Part shown: one piece after another, positions 1 through 12,509 of the stretch
Layout: every line of letters begins with the position of its first letter
How positions within the stretch are numbered: position 1 is the stretch's first letter
Source of the DNA: Cucumis sativus
Lineage: Eukaryota; Streptophyta; Magnoliopsida; Cucurbitales; Cucurbitaceae
Direction: 5' to 3'
NCBI RefSeq assembly: GCF_000004075.3
Contig: NC_026656.2
Location: 11,284,001-11,348,000 of the forward strand
DNA length: 64,000 nucleotides
Made by a program: the position numbers and the translations under genes
The notes under the pieces: model-generated
What the model was told of the DNA's origin: nothing
What the model saw: the letters and a program-made list of their open reading frames with translations, nothing else
The model's database searches: none

Positions 1-599
1 GAAAATGAATTAGACTTGGATTACTCTTTGATCGAAAACTAAGAGATCAGGAGAACTAGTTTCTCACTCCACGTTTGAACACTCTACAATCAAAATGATC
101 CTTGGCATGCAACCAGAATCAAGAATGGCAAAAGGATAGTGATAAGGCTTTGTCATTTACCGTAGAATTTTTATTGATTAAAATCCCTAAATCTCAAGAA
201 ACATAAAAACTAATGTGTTGTGTTTGTTTCCCTACTTTAAACCAAATCTACTGCACTGGAAGGAACATAAATAATTCATTCTACCCCTCACTCAAATGAT
301 CTAAAATCAAAATAAACATGTATGGTCCAATAATAAAGAAACAAAAAACAAAAAGTATGATTTTGCAGGTCAACTGGTTTCATAAATTACAAAGCTCAAC
401 TAGTTTCATTCTCTAGTGTCAACTAATTGCGATTAATTCTCTAGCATCAACTAATTGCGATTATAAAGCTTCTGACCAACTGTTGACTCGAACCTCCTTA
501 ATAGATTTCACTTTTTATTGAATTCTATTCAATGTTAAAACGTCTAATTCACGTACCATCGCACTGTTACTCAAATTTCATAGCAGTCACCTGGGAAGC
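1..599. other. Intergenic, nothing recognised
   Basis: This AT-rich stretch has stops in all frames. I see no gene, RNA or clear repeat. It may belong to the same decayed retroelement that begins to be recognisable near 600, but nothing in the sequence proves that. Confidence 0.5.
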
Positions 600-1790
600 C
601 ATCAAAGAGCCTAGAGACATACCAAGGGTTAGCTCGACAGGTTAATTGGAAGAGGATGGAGGCTCACGTACGGAAGCTTGTGGTTGAATGTTACATTTTT
701 CAGCAAGCTATAGGTATTTAACTTGAACTCCAGCCAACTTACTTCAAGCTCTTTCCATTTTGGATTCGTATTTGGGAAGATAGTAGCATGGATTCTATTG
801 AAAGATTGCTAATATCAAATGGATTGACACAATTTCGGTTGTTGTCGAGTTATCCAAGCATGCTCATTTCACTCCACTCAAAGATCCTTTTGTAGCTAAA
901 TCCATAGCAAAAATTTCTGTATGAGAAACCATGCAATTACCTGTTGCACCCACGATATTATTTCAAACCGTGGATCATTCATTAGCATGTTTTGGGAAGA
1001 GCTAATGAGAATATGGAGAACTTAATAGTGTCGACATACTGATGATCGGAACCGAAGTTGTGAATCGAGGGGTTGAAACATATCTTCTTTGCTTTAATTT
1101 GCTACGGGCACCCCAAAACAATGATCTAAATGGTTGGCGTGGGCTAAATTTAGAGATGGTGCCCACTTGGTACATGACATTGATTTACTTTTGAAGGAAC
1201 GCGATGATGTGCTCAAGCAACGCATGGTTAGGTCAGCTAATTCTAAGCGTCGTGACGTTCACTTTGATGTGTCTTGGATTAGTTTCCAATTCTCAAATTA
1301 CAACCGAATCGACAATATCCTTTGCCACGTTTTGCTAATCTGAAGCTGACTCCTCCCTTTGTTGGCCCTTTTCAAGCAGTGGATTGCATCGACCATGTCA
1401 CATACAAGTTAGCTTTGCCAAAAACTTTCTAACATCCATCCTGTTTTTCATGTTTTTGTGTTGCATAGAGTTGTTGACGATAATTTTATTATTCCACTCC
1501 CAACCAAACTTGCTTCTTAGATGTCCGTGCCCATCGCGCCTATGTGGTAGTCATTGGGTTTGCACAAATCATCAACATCCGTCGATGAATTCGAAGTCTT
1601 AATTCAATGGGAAAATTGTGCTCCACACTTGGGAGCAAACTGATGTGATTCAAGAAGTCTTAATTCAATGGGAAAATTGTGCTCCACACTTGGGAGCAAA
1701 CTGATGTGATTCAAGAAATCTTTCCTAACTTCTACCTCGAGGACAGGGTGACTCTTTGGAGAGCAGGTAATGATAAGCCCCCAATAACGA
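600..1790 (+). mobile_element. Ty3/gypsy retrotransposon remnant (integrase and C-terminal part)
   Basis: Conceptual translation in shifting plus frames gives phrases of a gypsy-type integrase. Near 835-900 it reads VVVELSKHAHFTPLKDPF, and near 1050-1085 VVNRGVETYL, which normally follows the HPQTDGQTE motif. Around 1190-1270 comes LLKERDDVLKQ then SKRRDVHFDV, followed near 1390-1430 by DHVTYKLALP, and near 1600-1625 by LIQWENCAP of the post-integrase chromo-like tail. Several frameshifts, stop codons and at least one internal deletion (between about 1100 and 1140) show it is dead. No LTR was identified on either side. Family assignment rests on remembered gypsy polyprotein phrases. Confidence 0.75.
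1593..1714 (+). repeat. Exact 61-bp tandem duplication in the gypsy remnant
   Basis: Two adjacent copies (1593-1653 and 1654-1714) each begin GAAGTCTTAATTCAATGGG and end GTGATTCAA. They look identical by eye. The duplication covers the LIQWENCAP-coding part of the element and must postdate much of its decay. Confidence 0.9.
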
Positions 1791-1799
1791 AGGTCTATA

Positions 1800-4700
1800 C
1801 TGTAAGGCACTAGAAGTTGGTGAAATTATATGATAAGTAAGTCATAGGAATATTGTTAGTTAGGCCCTTTATGGGTTTGTTATAGTAGTTTGATACGAGG
1901 GGAAGGGCATCTTTTAGCTAATATTTTGTACTCAGGTTCTCTTCAGAGAATTGGGAGAGTTCTCAAAGTTCTTTCCCCCTTGCTGTTGATAAATAAAACT
2001 ATAAGTTCAGGCCTATCAGGCAAGCATTTCATTTACACAGTGTTGATCTTCTTGACCAATTTGTGTAGGCTTGTGTTGTACATAGCAATGTCCCAAGATC
2101 CATCAAGCAAACAAGATCGCTGGCTAAGACAAACCTCTCAAGTCCTACCAACAAGGTGAAATATATATAACGCCTACACACAACATTTATTGCAGAAGAA
2201 CTTGAACTTGATTTGATACGTACCTTTGCTATCTACTAAATTACTAAAATTACAACTATAACACAATACAACAAACTTTATACACACTTCACAAAGCCCT
2301 TTGGTATCTATATATCGTTCTTCAATGTTCAAATAACACGTTAGGCATTAGCAAAATAAATTAATCTCATACTCGTCAATGGCCTTAGAATCACCCAAAA
2401 ATATTGTTGAAAGTCTCACAGTAAGGTCTTACTGTGCTTATAAGATACATGGACTACGTGTATCTCATATTCATGACTTTAAGATAAATTCTCATGTCAA
2501 TCTGATAAAAGTCCATGAAGCCCAACCAAAACATGTAATTGATGAACAAAAATTGAAATCTAATCCAAAAATAGTAAACCTGAAGAGACAAGGAACATAG
2601 TGAGAATCTAGCAACAAAGAAAGTAAATTGATCTCAAATATTTATAAGACGACGACTACTTCTCTTATTGTCAACTAGTGTTTAGAGATAAAGTTCATGT
2701 GAATCTAATAAATACACTATAATAACAAAATGGTCTTTCACTTGTACATACAAGTGATCTCTCCTTTTTTCGTCTAATATGAAACTTTAATGGCACTAAC
2801 AAAAGTATCATTTTCAAGTGTCAAAGGCATCGAGAACCTAAAAATTGGAAGTTCTCTCCAAATATATTTTTTCAATTGTGGCCATCAGACCTACAAATTC
2901 AATGCAAGTATGCAAAAGAATGGAGTTGGGTTTCATTGGGGCCACTACTGCCTGTACCATGGGGGAACTTAGAATGTGAATAGCACAATTTTTTTTACTT
3001 CCATAGCCAAAAGAAACCAATACCTTTTAGCCTTTGCCTTTGCTCCCTAAAAGGAGAAGAATCCCTATGTCTAAAAAGAATATGCAGCCTGCCTTGCCCT
3101 ACTTCCAATAAAGCTCTCTCTAACATTTCAATCACATGCATAATATTAACAAGTTGATTAGACCAACGTGAAAGAGCAAGGGAGAGATGATCAAGTTGGG
3201 TCTTTTTATGTAAGTTCATCTGCTTTTCTATCTCTACATACAAAATGGTATGTCGACATTTAACACTCTACTTGTGATTTTAAATATTAGTCAGTACAAA
3301 CAATCTACTCAGCCAAACAGATTATAAATGGTAATGTATTTTATACCGAAAAAGAAGCAAGAAACTAATAGCTAATAGAAAAGAAGAAACCATGGAACTG
3401 AAATATGTAAAGACATTTTTTAAAGAGTAGAGTAGAAGGGATAACGTACTACCTTTATAATGTTAGCAAGTAATCTACACACTGACAAAAAAGTCTCACT
3501 TGATTTTGACCATGGTTTTTTTTAATCTTTACTTTACTTTCTTTATTTTCTTTTTCTGCCCCTTCTTCCTTTCAAGTCATTCCTGTAATAGGAGTCAAAA
3601 GTAACATGAGTACAAACTTATATAATTATTATTTTAAGGTTAAGTTATAAATTTAGTTTACAAAGTTTGAGGTCCCTAAAGTTCAGGGTGACTTCTAAAC
3701 TTTTTTTTTCTTTTTTGTCCCAACTAAGAACGTTTAACCCAATATTATTCTGAACTTCTGAGTATTGTGGATTTTTAATTTAAAAAAGCAGAAATTAAAT
3801 TTATAATCTCAAAAGCATTTGCCAAACAAATATTAAAGTTTACGAACTGAATTTATAATAAAACCTTTACCATTCAATTTTGAATAAAAGAAAGGTTTGA
3901 GAATATCACTTTACTAAAAGAAAAAGTACTTGGGTAGATTTTGGATGCACCCATCTTAAGAAATCAAAATATTTCGTTAAAAAAGGTAAAAAAAATAAAA
4001 ATAAAAACAATTAAAATATTTTGAAAAAAACGTAAAAACAATAATATATATTGACATGCAGACAGGTACGACTTTGAATGCAAATTCTTTCTAGGTTTTA
4101 GAGATTTTTCTAATGAACTCTTACCCCTAGTTTTGAGTAAATTTTCTATTCTGGTTTTGAATTTCAAAAGATTACAACTTACCCTTAAAATTTTTAAAGA
4201 TTTGCATTATTTGAACACTAGATTTCAAAATTATTAATTCACTCCTTTTAATAGTTTCTCTCTCAATCCTAATACCACTCCTCTAATGTAAATCCAAATA
4301 AAAATTAACTTTTGGAGTAAAAATGTAAAATTTTTAAATAACTTTTATATCTGTTGGTTGTTGGTTCAATTCCTATCCTGGCCACTGTTGTACTATTAAA
4401 AAAACGAGAGACCAAACCATTAAGCTGCTAAAATAAGTCAGGTCTAATTGGAGAAAATAAATTTTCTAATAAAGAAAAAACATAGGAGTATAATCTGGTG
4501 GGAATTTCAAGATAGAACGTGAGGCGATTTCGATTGCACAAAATAGCACAAACGACAATTTTTAAACACAAGCCGGAAATAGAGAGATTCTCAACTAAAA
4601 GCAAAGCAGGAACTCTAAACAAGATTATCGATGTTCTAATTTCTAATTGGATTCTACTTTTTGGGATGGTGGTACTCTTTAATCCAACTAAGATAAATAT

Positions 4701-5940
4701 TTGTTTAATACCTTTCAACACTTAACCCCAGTAATGGATTTTATTTTAGAAACATAATCTATTGAAACTTGATGAAAAAGAAAGAAACTTTTAATTACAT
4801 CAGTGGGGAGCCAGAAAAGACCAAACCACTCAAAGCAGGTAGAGAAGATTAAAAAGTAGTGAATAATAATAAATAAGATGTATACATAATGTGGGGGAGG
4901 CTTTGAGGAGAAAACATTGTGTTGCTAAAAACAACAAAAGAAAATGGTGGATCAGGATAGAAGTAAATTTAAGTAAAGAGATTTATTATGGTATTAGTTG
5001 TGGACATCATTGTCAGGACAGGGCCTAATAAATGCAAAACCACCCATTTCCTAGTACTTTTTATTTTTGCCTTTTTAGGCTATGCTACCTAAGTTCTGCA
5101 AATGAAAAAGTCCTATTTCTTATAGCCCCCACCACACCCATCTTGTTTGCTTCCAGAAATAAGGTGTGTAAGATTCTTAAACCATTTAGAGAGAGAAGTA
5201 TGGAGTTAAAAGGTCCACGCAATGTCCAACAACCTCAGATTGATCATTATACAGCTCCCCTGAGGATAAAAACCATATCTTTAAGTCTTCACTCTTAACC
5301 ATACCCCCAAAATCATGAACTTCAAAAACTGCAGAAAGCTAGCTAAATTGAACCAAATTGGTTTGTCGACATTAAAGGGCTAATAAGCCTAATAATTAAG
5401 TACATAGCAAGAATATAAATATACCATAGATAATGGACGAAATAGCGAAATCTCATTCGGGTAAAGAGAGTGGTTGAGGTATAAAATTAAAGTTTTTCTA
5501 GTAGCATCACCCACAAAGTCATTGGGATAAAAAAAAAAGTAGTCACAACTCACATCCCACAACTCCTACTTCCCCTTAATATATTAGCCATTAATGGGCT
5601 GCAAGAGCCTAATCTAAATTTTGCTTTCACTAGAATTAGTTAATATTATAGGATCCTGGAAATTGCTGACATTTCTCATACATCCAGGTCAGGTAAATAG
5701 AGTTCAAAATGAACACGATTGGGTAAATTAAATATCACACATTAATGAACTACTAATAAAATATTGTAGACATTAGAGAGGTTCAGGAGAAGTGAGGGGT
5801 ATGGTCTCATAAAACAGGACCTGGAATCATTCATTATATCACTATCTTCCCGTAGCAGAAGGATGGATAAAGAATATGGATGGATAAAAGAATATGGATG
5901 GATATGTCAGAGAGGCCATTTTAGCTTTATCGTAAAAAGG
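1800..5940. other. Gene-free AT-rich interval
   Basis: Only short ORFs occur, and none of the proteins is recognisable. Near 3640-3760 and 4130-4260 there are phrases of the type 'aattta...gtttacaaagtttgaggtcc', seen again in the foldback elements at about 20 and 30-31 kb. These suggest old MITE debris. A short tandem microrepeat (GGATGGATAAAAGAATAT, about 2.5 copies) lies at about 5858-5905. No RNA gene or clear promoter was found. Confidence 0.5.
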
Positions 5941-6452
5941 TAAGAAGAAGAATTATTAACTCACCTCACGTTGCTCAAGGCCAACAAATACTTTGGTGTA
6001 ATCTTCTTCTTCAATCATAAAATCAGTTTCTGCCATCCTCAAAGAATAAAACAAGCATTTCAGTGGTGGAATAACCAAAATTAAGAAAGAAAAAAAAAAA
6101 CTTTATTCCCTGAAAAAAATCATTGATTAAAAACTGCAGTGAGTTGCTTCCCTTACCTTCGTTGCTTACCACTACACCTTCAATCAAAGATCTAAACAGA
6201 AACCTAATGACCTGCAAAGATTTTCTTAGAGGGAAGAGGGAAGGCTTTTACAAAATTGATAGTTGTCAACTATTTGTCTTTCAAATATTATTGATAAAGA
6301 GTAATATCCAAACCCAAACCCTTACACAAAAACCAGAAGGGGATTTGAAGGTTTTATAACACCATGATATAGGTTGTGTATAACTATTTGTTTTTACTAG
6401 TCAAAAACCTAAAAAAGAGAAAAAGAAACAAAACCAAAAATTCCATGGCTAG

Positions 6453-7934
6453 CTAGTCTTCAATAACCGATGCCAAACCAGTAACAATCTTGAGATTTCT
6501 AGCCCCAACCGACGAGCTTTTAGGCTTAAGCTCTGGAGGCTTCCATTCTTTTACAACTGAAACAGACTCAACCTCTCCCAACCCATTACGATCCACCGAT
6601 TTCTCAGCACAGATTTCAATAGTATCCTTTGACTCAGGATCTGGGCATGAAATGGACAAGGATGAGGCACGAATATGGGGAGAGAGCCACTTTGCTTTTA
6701 CATACTCCGCTTTTCTCCATGGAGGAACAGGCATCCCCTTCTTTTTTAAGCTCTGTTTTGCAGCCTCTGATACGATCGATACGATCCTCTGAAGGCGATA
6801 AGGGTTGCCGACAAAAATATAAGGAAGAAGTTGAAGGATCGATTTGTAGCTTTTGGTTGATCGTGCAATTTCAAACTCTGATCGTAAGTCGATGTCTATC
6901 AATAAACGTTCTCCTTCGATAATCACGTCAATGTATTCATAATCCCCTGTTGCATCACAAAAACCGATTATATTCAAATCAACTATAATTGGAAAAAATC
7001 AGTTGAAATTCAAATTTTTAAGAGAACAATAGACGGTCCGGTTCAAATACCCTAGATTTTCTCCAGAATAACTAATTCGTATAATTTTGGGCAAACCCTC
7101 TTCTCCCGAAAAAGAAGAAACCGCTCAAATTCAAATTCAATACTCAAAATTTTTCGATAATCAACGAGAATAGTTAAGAAACATACCGGCCGGATATGTG
7201 GGGGATTTTTCCCAGTGAGATTTGCAGATGGAAGCGTCGTAGCCAAGAGCCAACAACCCATCAGTAACAATCTCTCTTGCTAAGTTGTCTTTACGCTTGC
7301 AGACCTTGTTCTTCTCTACGATCCTTGCCGTATCCGCTAATAAATTCCTCTCATGAACACTTGTACAAGGAAGCAAGCTCTGCTCGAATATGAAAACGTT
7401 ATCAGAAATGATAGAAAACAAGAAACATATACCATTTAGGAAAATATAATGAAATGGAAACTAATCATTTACCCAGAAAAAAAAAAAAAAAGTGAATAAG
7501 ATGATCCGTTATACCTTCAGAAGTTCCCATGCTTCACCGCCGGATGAAAAATTGGAATCGCCAAAAGAACCATGTGAATCCACATCCTCTTCGGAGCTAT
7601 CCGTATTGTTTCCACTGAAGCAGTTGCAGCGACTGCGGCCGCACCTAGACGCGCTGAATTGTTTCTCATTGTTATCCTCTATGAAATTCTGAACCATATT
7701 CGCCAAGCATAAAGAACTAGGCTCTAACTCAGAAGAGACACCATCGGAGCCGTCCTTGTTAGCGTTCAATTCTTCAAAGTTGGCCTTCTCTGCCGAATTT
7801 CTCAGTACGTTCGGGAACTGTCTCTCAAACAATCGCTTCAATTTCGACTTCACAACCGGCTTCACCAGCTCAAACCTAGCTGCTGCTTCGATAGTGTCAA
7901 AATCGATTGGCTGGATCTTCATCTGAAATGGCAT
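6453..7934 (-). CDS. DUF506 (PDDEXK_6-like) family protein, three exons
   Basis: Exons on the minus strand are 7515-7934, 7187-7379 and 6453-6946, with GT/AG introns of 135 bp (phase 0) and 240 bp (phase 1). The joined frame is 368 codons plus TAG. The N-terminus MPFQMKIQPIDF is typical of the family, and residues about 85-135 are a Ser/Asp/Glu-rich linker. The conserved core spans residues about 142-310: CTSVHERNLLAD, KIVEKNK-like (here RIVEKNKVCKRKD), LLALGYDASICKSHWEKSP, then YEYIDVIIEGERLLIDID with RSEFEIAR, LPYIFVGNPYRLQ, and PPWRKAEYVKAKWLSPH. In the family the Asp in GYDAS and the DxDxRSEFE segment match the PD-(D/E)XK nuclease fold, but no enzyme activity is established to my knowledge. 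Arabidopsis members (RXR1 and relatives) restrain root-hair growth and respond to phosphate or stress; whether this one does is inference. Length and exon order are normal. The first ATG was chosen because homologues begin MPF.MKIQ. Confidence 0.93.
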
Positions 7935-8589
7935 ATTCAGAGAAGCTCACTCGAACGAATTTCGGCACCTCCTCAGACAATCAGATACCAACAACTACAA
8001 TCTTCATCATTTTCTAAAATTGAAGCCCGTATTCTTCAATTCCTTCGGTTAATTCAAGATTAGGAAACGAACAAGTGTGTTCACAAAAACAACCAAAACA
8101 GGGATATGCTTATAATACAGAAAATGTGAATTCCATAACCCACAGTTCGATTACAATTATCATCGATATCTCTGAAACTTATCTAAAAAATTAAATGTAC
8201 TCAGATAAATTCGAGATAGCTAAAAACCGAGAAACCTAATCCTTAATTATTATAATGTAGTTTTCCCCTTAATTTTCTAGACAGAATATGGAATAACTTC
8301 GAAACTCAGCCAAGTAAAGTCGCTTTCGTTTAAGGAAACCAGATACGGTCAGAGTGCTCAGACCGTACCTGGAACGCAACCGATCATAAGAAACTCCATA
8401 ACTACGAGAGAGAAACAAGGTTTCCGGCGAGTTAGGGCGGTCGCCGGAGGAGAAGGAAAACGTTAAAACGAACTCGGGGTTTTGAGTACGCGCTCGGCTT
8501 TTCTTCAGTCGACGATGGAAGAGAAATGAGAAGTCTTGGAAGACATTTAAAAAGAGAAACGAGAGGTGTGGCTGACTGGGATTGATATC

Positions 8590-8820
8590 CACGTAGGAGT
8601 TCCGACGTGGCATAAGAACGATATAATCATCTGGAAGGACCACGTGTCGAGAAATGGACAAAACTGGTGCGTGGCCTTCTCGATTTGCTTCCACGTTATG
8701 TATAGATGACGTCAAGAGAGTGTTATTTGGAAACTACCCTTACATGAAGTAGGAAATGACGAGTTTGCCACAGACCCTCATACGCGGAGGCGTTCACAAC
8801 CGCCACATGATCGTGTGGCG
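8590..8820 (-). promoter_or_regulatory. Likely promoter-proximal region of the DUF506 gene with ACGT-core cluster
   Basis: Within about 120 bp there are ACGTGGC (8605-8611), a G-box/ABRE CCACGTGTC (about 8640-8648), CCACGTTA (about 8691-8698) and the palindrome TGACGTCA (8707-8714), all bZIP-type binding cores. A near-perfect 20-bp dyad CGCCACATGATCGTGTGGCG follows at 8801-8820. The region lies 650-890 bp upstream of the DUF506 start codon and is less AT-rich than its surroundings. No plus-strand gene exists downstream to claim it. Motif assignments are established knowledge; function here is inferred, and no transcription start was located. The 8269-8715 open frame in this stretch is probably leader or promoter sequence, not protein. 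Confidence 0.5.
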
Positions 8821-8829
8821 TGAGCGAAG

Positions 8830-11800
8830 GGCAGCTAAAGGAAACCAACCAACCCACTCCCGTGAAATTCTCGTGTTAATGTGAAATCACGAGGTTGCCC
8901 TCCTTCCTTAAGACAGTCCACGCAGAACGTTAGGGATTATTTTTGTCATTTCCCTACAGTGTTAAAGGTTTTGGTGTCCAAAAAAAACTTTTTTTAAAAA
9001 AATAACAATAACCAATCACAAAATAACAATAAATGAGAGATATTTACAAAATATACTAAATTTTTTTGAATGATTAGTAATACTTTTAGGTTACATTTTT
9101 CAACTCACTTCATATTACTTCGTTCTTATATTATTATTTTTTTATTTTGAAAAATGTCGTGCAAATATTGTTGAAATAACTAAGATTATCATTTGATTTT
9201 TAATTGGTTTTTTACGTTTGAGTAGCATGTGATAGTTGTGGTAGAAATAACTAAGATTAGTATTTGATTATGGAGATTGCTATTTGGTGTTTTGGATTTG
9301 AGTTTTAAGTGATAGTTGTTGTAGAAATAATTGAGATTATGATGAGTGTCACTCGATTGTCATTCGGGATTGAAAATATTGTTTTTACTTTTTAAATAAA
9401 ATTCTTTGAGAGCCTTCTAATTTTCATATGATTGTTTACCATTTCATCTAATAACTTGTGTTTTGTTTTCTTATTGCAAACAAATAATAACAACTAACGA
9501 GGCCAACTGATAGCTATCAGATTACATTTTGGTTTCCATTTGATACATTATAATATTTGTCGATTAGTTAATATTTTCAAAGATAACCTTGTGATTGTTG
9601 TATGATTACGCGTATTCCTCTTACATAGTATGTATAGCTTCTAAAATAGATAATTGAGTGTCCAGTTGGTGTTATGAACACTCAGGAAAGACTAACTTCT
9701 TGTTATTGTTACATATATATACATAGCCATAAAAATATATCGATAGTTAAAACAGTGAGAAAAGTTCCGTTGTTAGTTTTTAATGGAATACACAATTAAC
9801 TAATATTGATTAATGCGGTCAATGAGTTTAACCAATGAATTAATCTCATATCGTTGTAGCTTCATTAGATTTCCTTCTTAACGAGGTTCTTATATCATAG
9901 ATATAATTTGAATGGTTTAAATTCGTTTAGGAAAATAATATAGGCTTGATTTTTCAAGGATTGAATTTGTGGCCAATTAGAAACCTAACCAAATAAATTT
10001 TGAAATTAATGGAACGACCAAGGAGAAAAAGAGAAAAGACACTTTAATTTCCACAAAATCAATTTGAAGTTCATATAGTTAGGAAATTTCAAAACTATGT
10101 TAAAAAGAATTCAGCTTTGACTTGGTAATTATATTTATGTGTATTTTTGTCATATTCGCAATAATATTGATGAATGCTAATATGTTAATCTCATGCAAGT
10201 TCTCTAAATTTTCATATGTTTCCATATTTTCCAATCCAATTCTTGGAGTTTCCCTTCGTTGTTTAGAGAATTTAGTAAACTTCCAATAAATCCATGCTTG
10301 AGAAAATTATTTCTCAACATGCTACTGCTACTTCACTTATTTCATTTGTTTAAATATCCTAGATTTAGGGTTTGAAACATTATACAAATTTATTGATATA
10401 ATAATAGATATAAAATTGGATTTTATATTTAATGGATCCTAACTTTCAATTCATCAAAACATAGAAATTAAATTCCATAAACCATATACAAATGCAATTC
10501 AATGAACCATATCCTATAGAGCACATGGACTCTTACAACGTCTCTCAATTTTGAAAATTTTGAAGGTTGTATCTATTTAATTTAAAATGTGTGTAATCCA
10601 TAATTTTTAAATTTTGTAAATTTTGAAAAATGAATAGACATATAAATTATTATTGTTGAATTTTTTATTTTTTTTTGCTTAATATACACTTGACTTGACT
10701 TTGTGCCTCCAATTGAAATTATTTAATTGTAATCTTATCTTATTCATGTTCATAAATATTTTTATTTTCAAGAAAAAAATACTTTCTTAGTTTTATAAGT
10801 TTTTGGTATAGTTTTTATTTGAACTTTAAATTTCACAATTTTAAACTTTTAGTTCTTGACTTTTTTTTTTATTTGGTTTCAATTTAGTTCTTATCTTTCA
10901 AAATATTTTATTATTGAATTTGAGTTAGGTTGAATTTGGTCTCTAAATCTCAATATTTTACATTTTTTACTAAATATTCACTTTCATTTTTTAAATTAAT
11001 ATTCACTACTTGATTAAAAATAATGATGAAGTTAAATTTTAGATTTAATTTGAATATTGATAAAAACAGTAGAACTTAAATTAATGATTAGAATTATTTT
11101 AAATCAATTAACAAACAATGCCACGGTTTGTGTTTAATAAAACAAAAATGTAAATCTAAAAAATAAATATTAAATTGAAATCAAATTTAAATTTCATAAT
11201 TAAAATTCTGAACGAATTTAAACTTATCAAACTAAACTGCACCTATAATAAACTTATCAAAAAAGTTTAGGTTCGTAATATAATAAACTTAACATAAATA
11301 CAGTCATATTTAGATGTAGATTTTTTTTGTCCAATTTGAAACTAATAACAAATTCATTTTATTTTCATTTGAATATTTTTCCAAACCAAATTTTCACATA
11401 CTTGATTATATATGATGATATCATTTATGTTTATCATCAATGTTTTGCCTAAGATTTCTAACTTATTCGAACATTCTTTAGGTTTCCAACAATTATAATT
11501 ATATACCGACTTTCTGAATAGCAGCAGAGCCACATTGGGGACAAGGGAGATGTAACAATAGTAATTAAAAGATATATATATCTAAAGTTGAAGTAGTGTG
11601 ACCAAATGCTCCATGTAGATCGTTGGCCAAGGGGGCACCATTTCCCACTCGTGTTCAAATCCACACCCAGCTTTCAAAATTTAGAAAAGTCTCCCTTCTC
11701 CATCTCATTTTTCAATAACATTCTACTAAGTAGGTAAAACTTACTCTTTTTTCTTCTATGTAATTTTCATATTCTTATTAAGTATCACACCCTTAACAAG

Positions 11801-12240
11801 TAAGTTTCTAACTCTTCTTAGACTTTTTAGTTCTTAATATATTAAGATATTTCGATATCTTTATTGTAAATATTTATGTAAAGTCAAATCTAATTCAATA
11901 CGGACAGATAGAGACGAAAAAAGTTGACATTCTTAAAAAAAAAAACAAAAAACAAAAAAATAGAAGAATTGACTGAAAATCTTAGTCTAATAACTAAAAT
12001 TTCGAATTACAATTGTGATATTCAATTTACTATTGATTGATTACAAAACATGAAAACTCATATAGAGAATAATTGTAGTATGTGTATCGAGAGAATTTAA
12101 CGACATATCATTTTACACTTATTTATAACTTTTTTTTTTTATATATGTATAGTGCCCTTACGTATATAAAATTTACGGCTTCGGCACTGTTTCTTAATAA
12201 TATTTTCATAGAAACTAAGTAGACAGAAACTTTTGAACAT
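8830..12240. other. Gene-free AT-rich interval
   Basis: No coding signal is supported. Three degenerate copies of a phrase like GTAGAAATAACTAAGATTA recur at about 9165-9340. A less AT-rich islet at about 11500-11660 has no recognisable product in any frame. Homopolymer and TA-rich runs occur throughout. Confidence 0.5.
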
Positions 12241-12242
12241 GT

Positions 12243-12373
12243 GGGTTGGGGTTGGGGTTGGTGTTGGTGTAAAGGATTAGGTAATGGTGATGAAGGTTGG
12301 AAAGAAAGTAGGGTTGAGTTAGGGTTAGGGTTTGGGGATGGGGATGGGGATGGGGATGGAGATGGAGATGGAG
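12243..12373 (+). repeat. G-rich tract with telomere-like and (GGGGAT)n repeats; G-quadruplex potential
   Basis: The plus strand carries GGGTTGGGGTTGGGGTTGG at the start. A telomere-like TTAGGGTTAGGGTTTGGGG follows near 12320, then (GGGGAT)n grading into (GGAGAT)n up to about 12373. Many runs of three to four G separated by 2-3 bases satisfy the usual G-quadruplex pattern. Overlapping open frames on both strands (Gly/Asp- or His/Pro-rich) come from the repeat and are not credible genes. Confidence 0.85.
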
Positions 12374-12452
12374 AAGTGATAGTGAAGCGGTTTCAGAGTG
12401 TCGTATGCAAAACTGGAAAAGAAGGTGTAGTTGAGTTGTTGTTAAATACACT

Positions 12453-12507
12453 ACACATCAACACATCAACACATTAACACATCAACACATCAACACATCA
12501 ACACATA
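12453..12507 (+). repeat. 8-bp minisatellite (CACATCAA)n
   Basis: There are about six to seven copies of CACATCAA with one CACATTAA variant, immediately after the G-rich tract. Confidence 0.85.
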
Positions 12508-12509
12508 AA

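Noticed and set aside
8269-8715. 148-codon minus-strand open frame upstream of DUF506
   Set aside because: It has no recognisable domain and overlaps the motif-rich promoter/leader region. Length is explained by lower AT content there.
12215-12477. Overlapping plus (Gly/Asp-rich) and minus (His/Pro-rich) open frames
   Set aside because: Both are translations of the GGGGAT and TTGGGG repeats, with no start context or splice sites.
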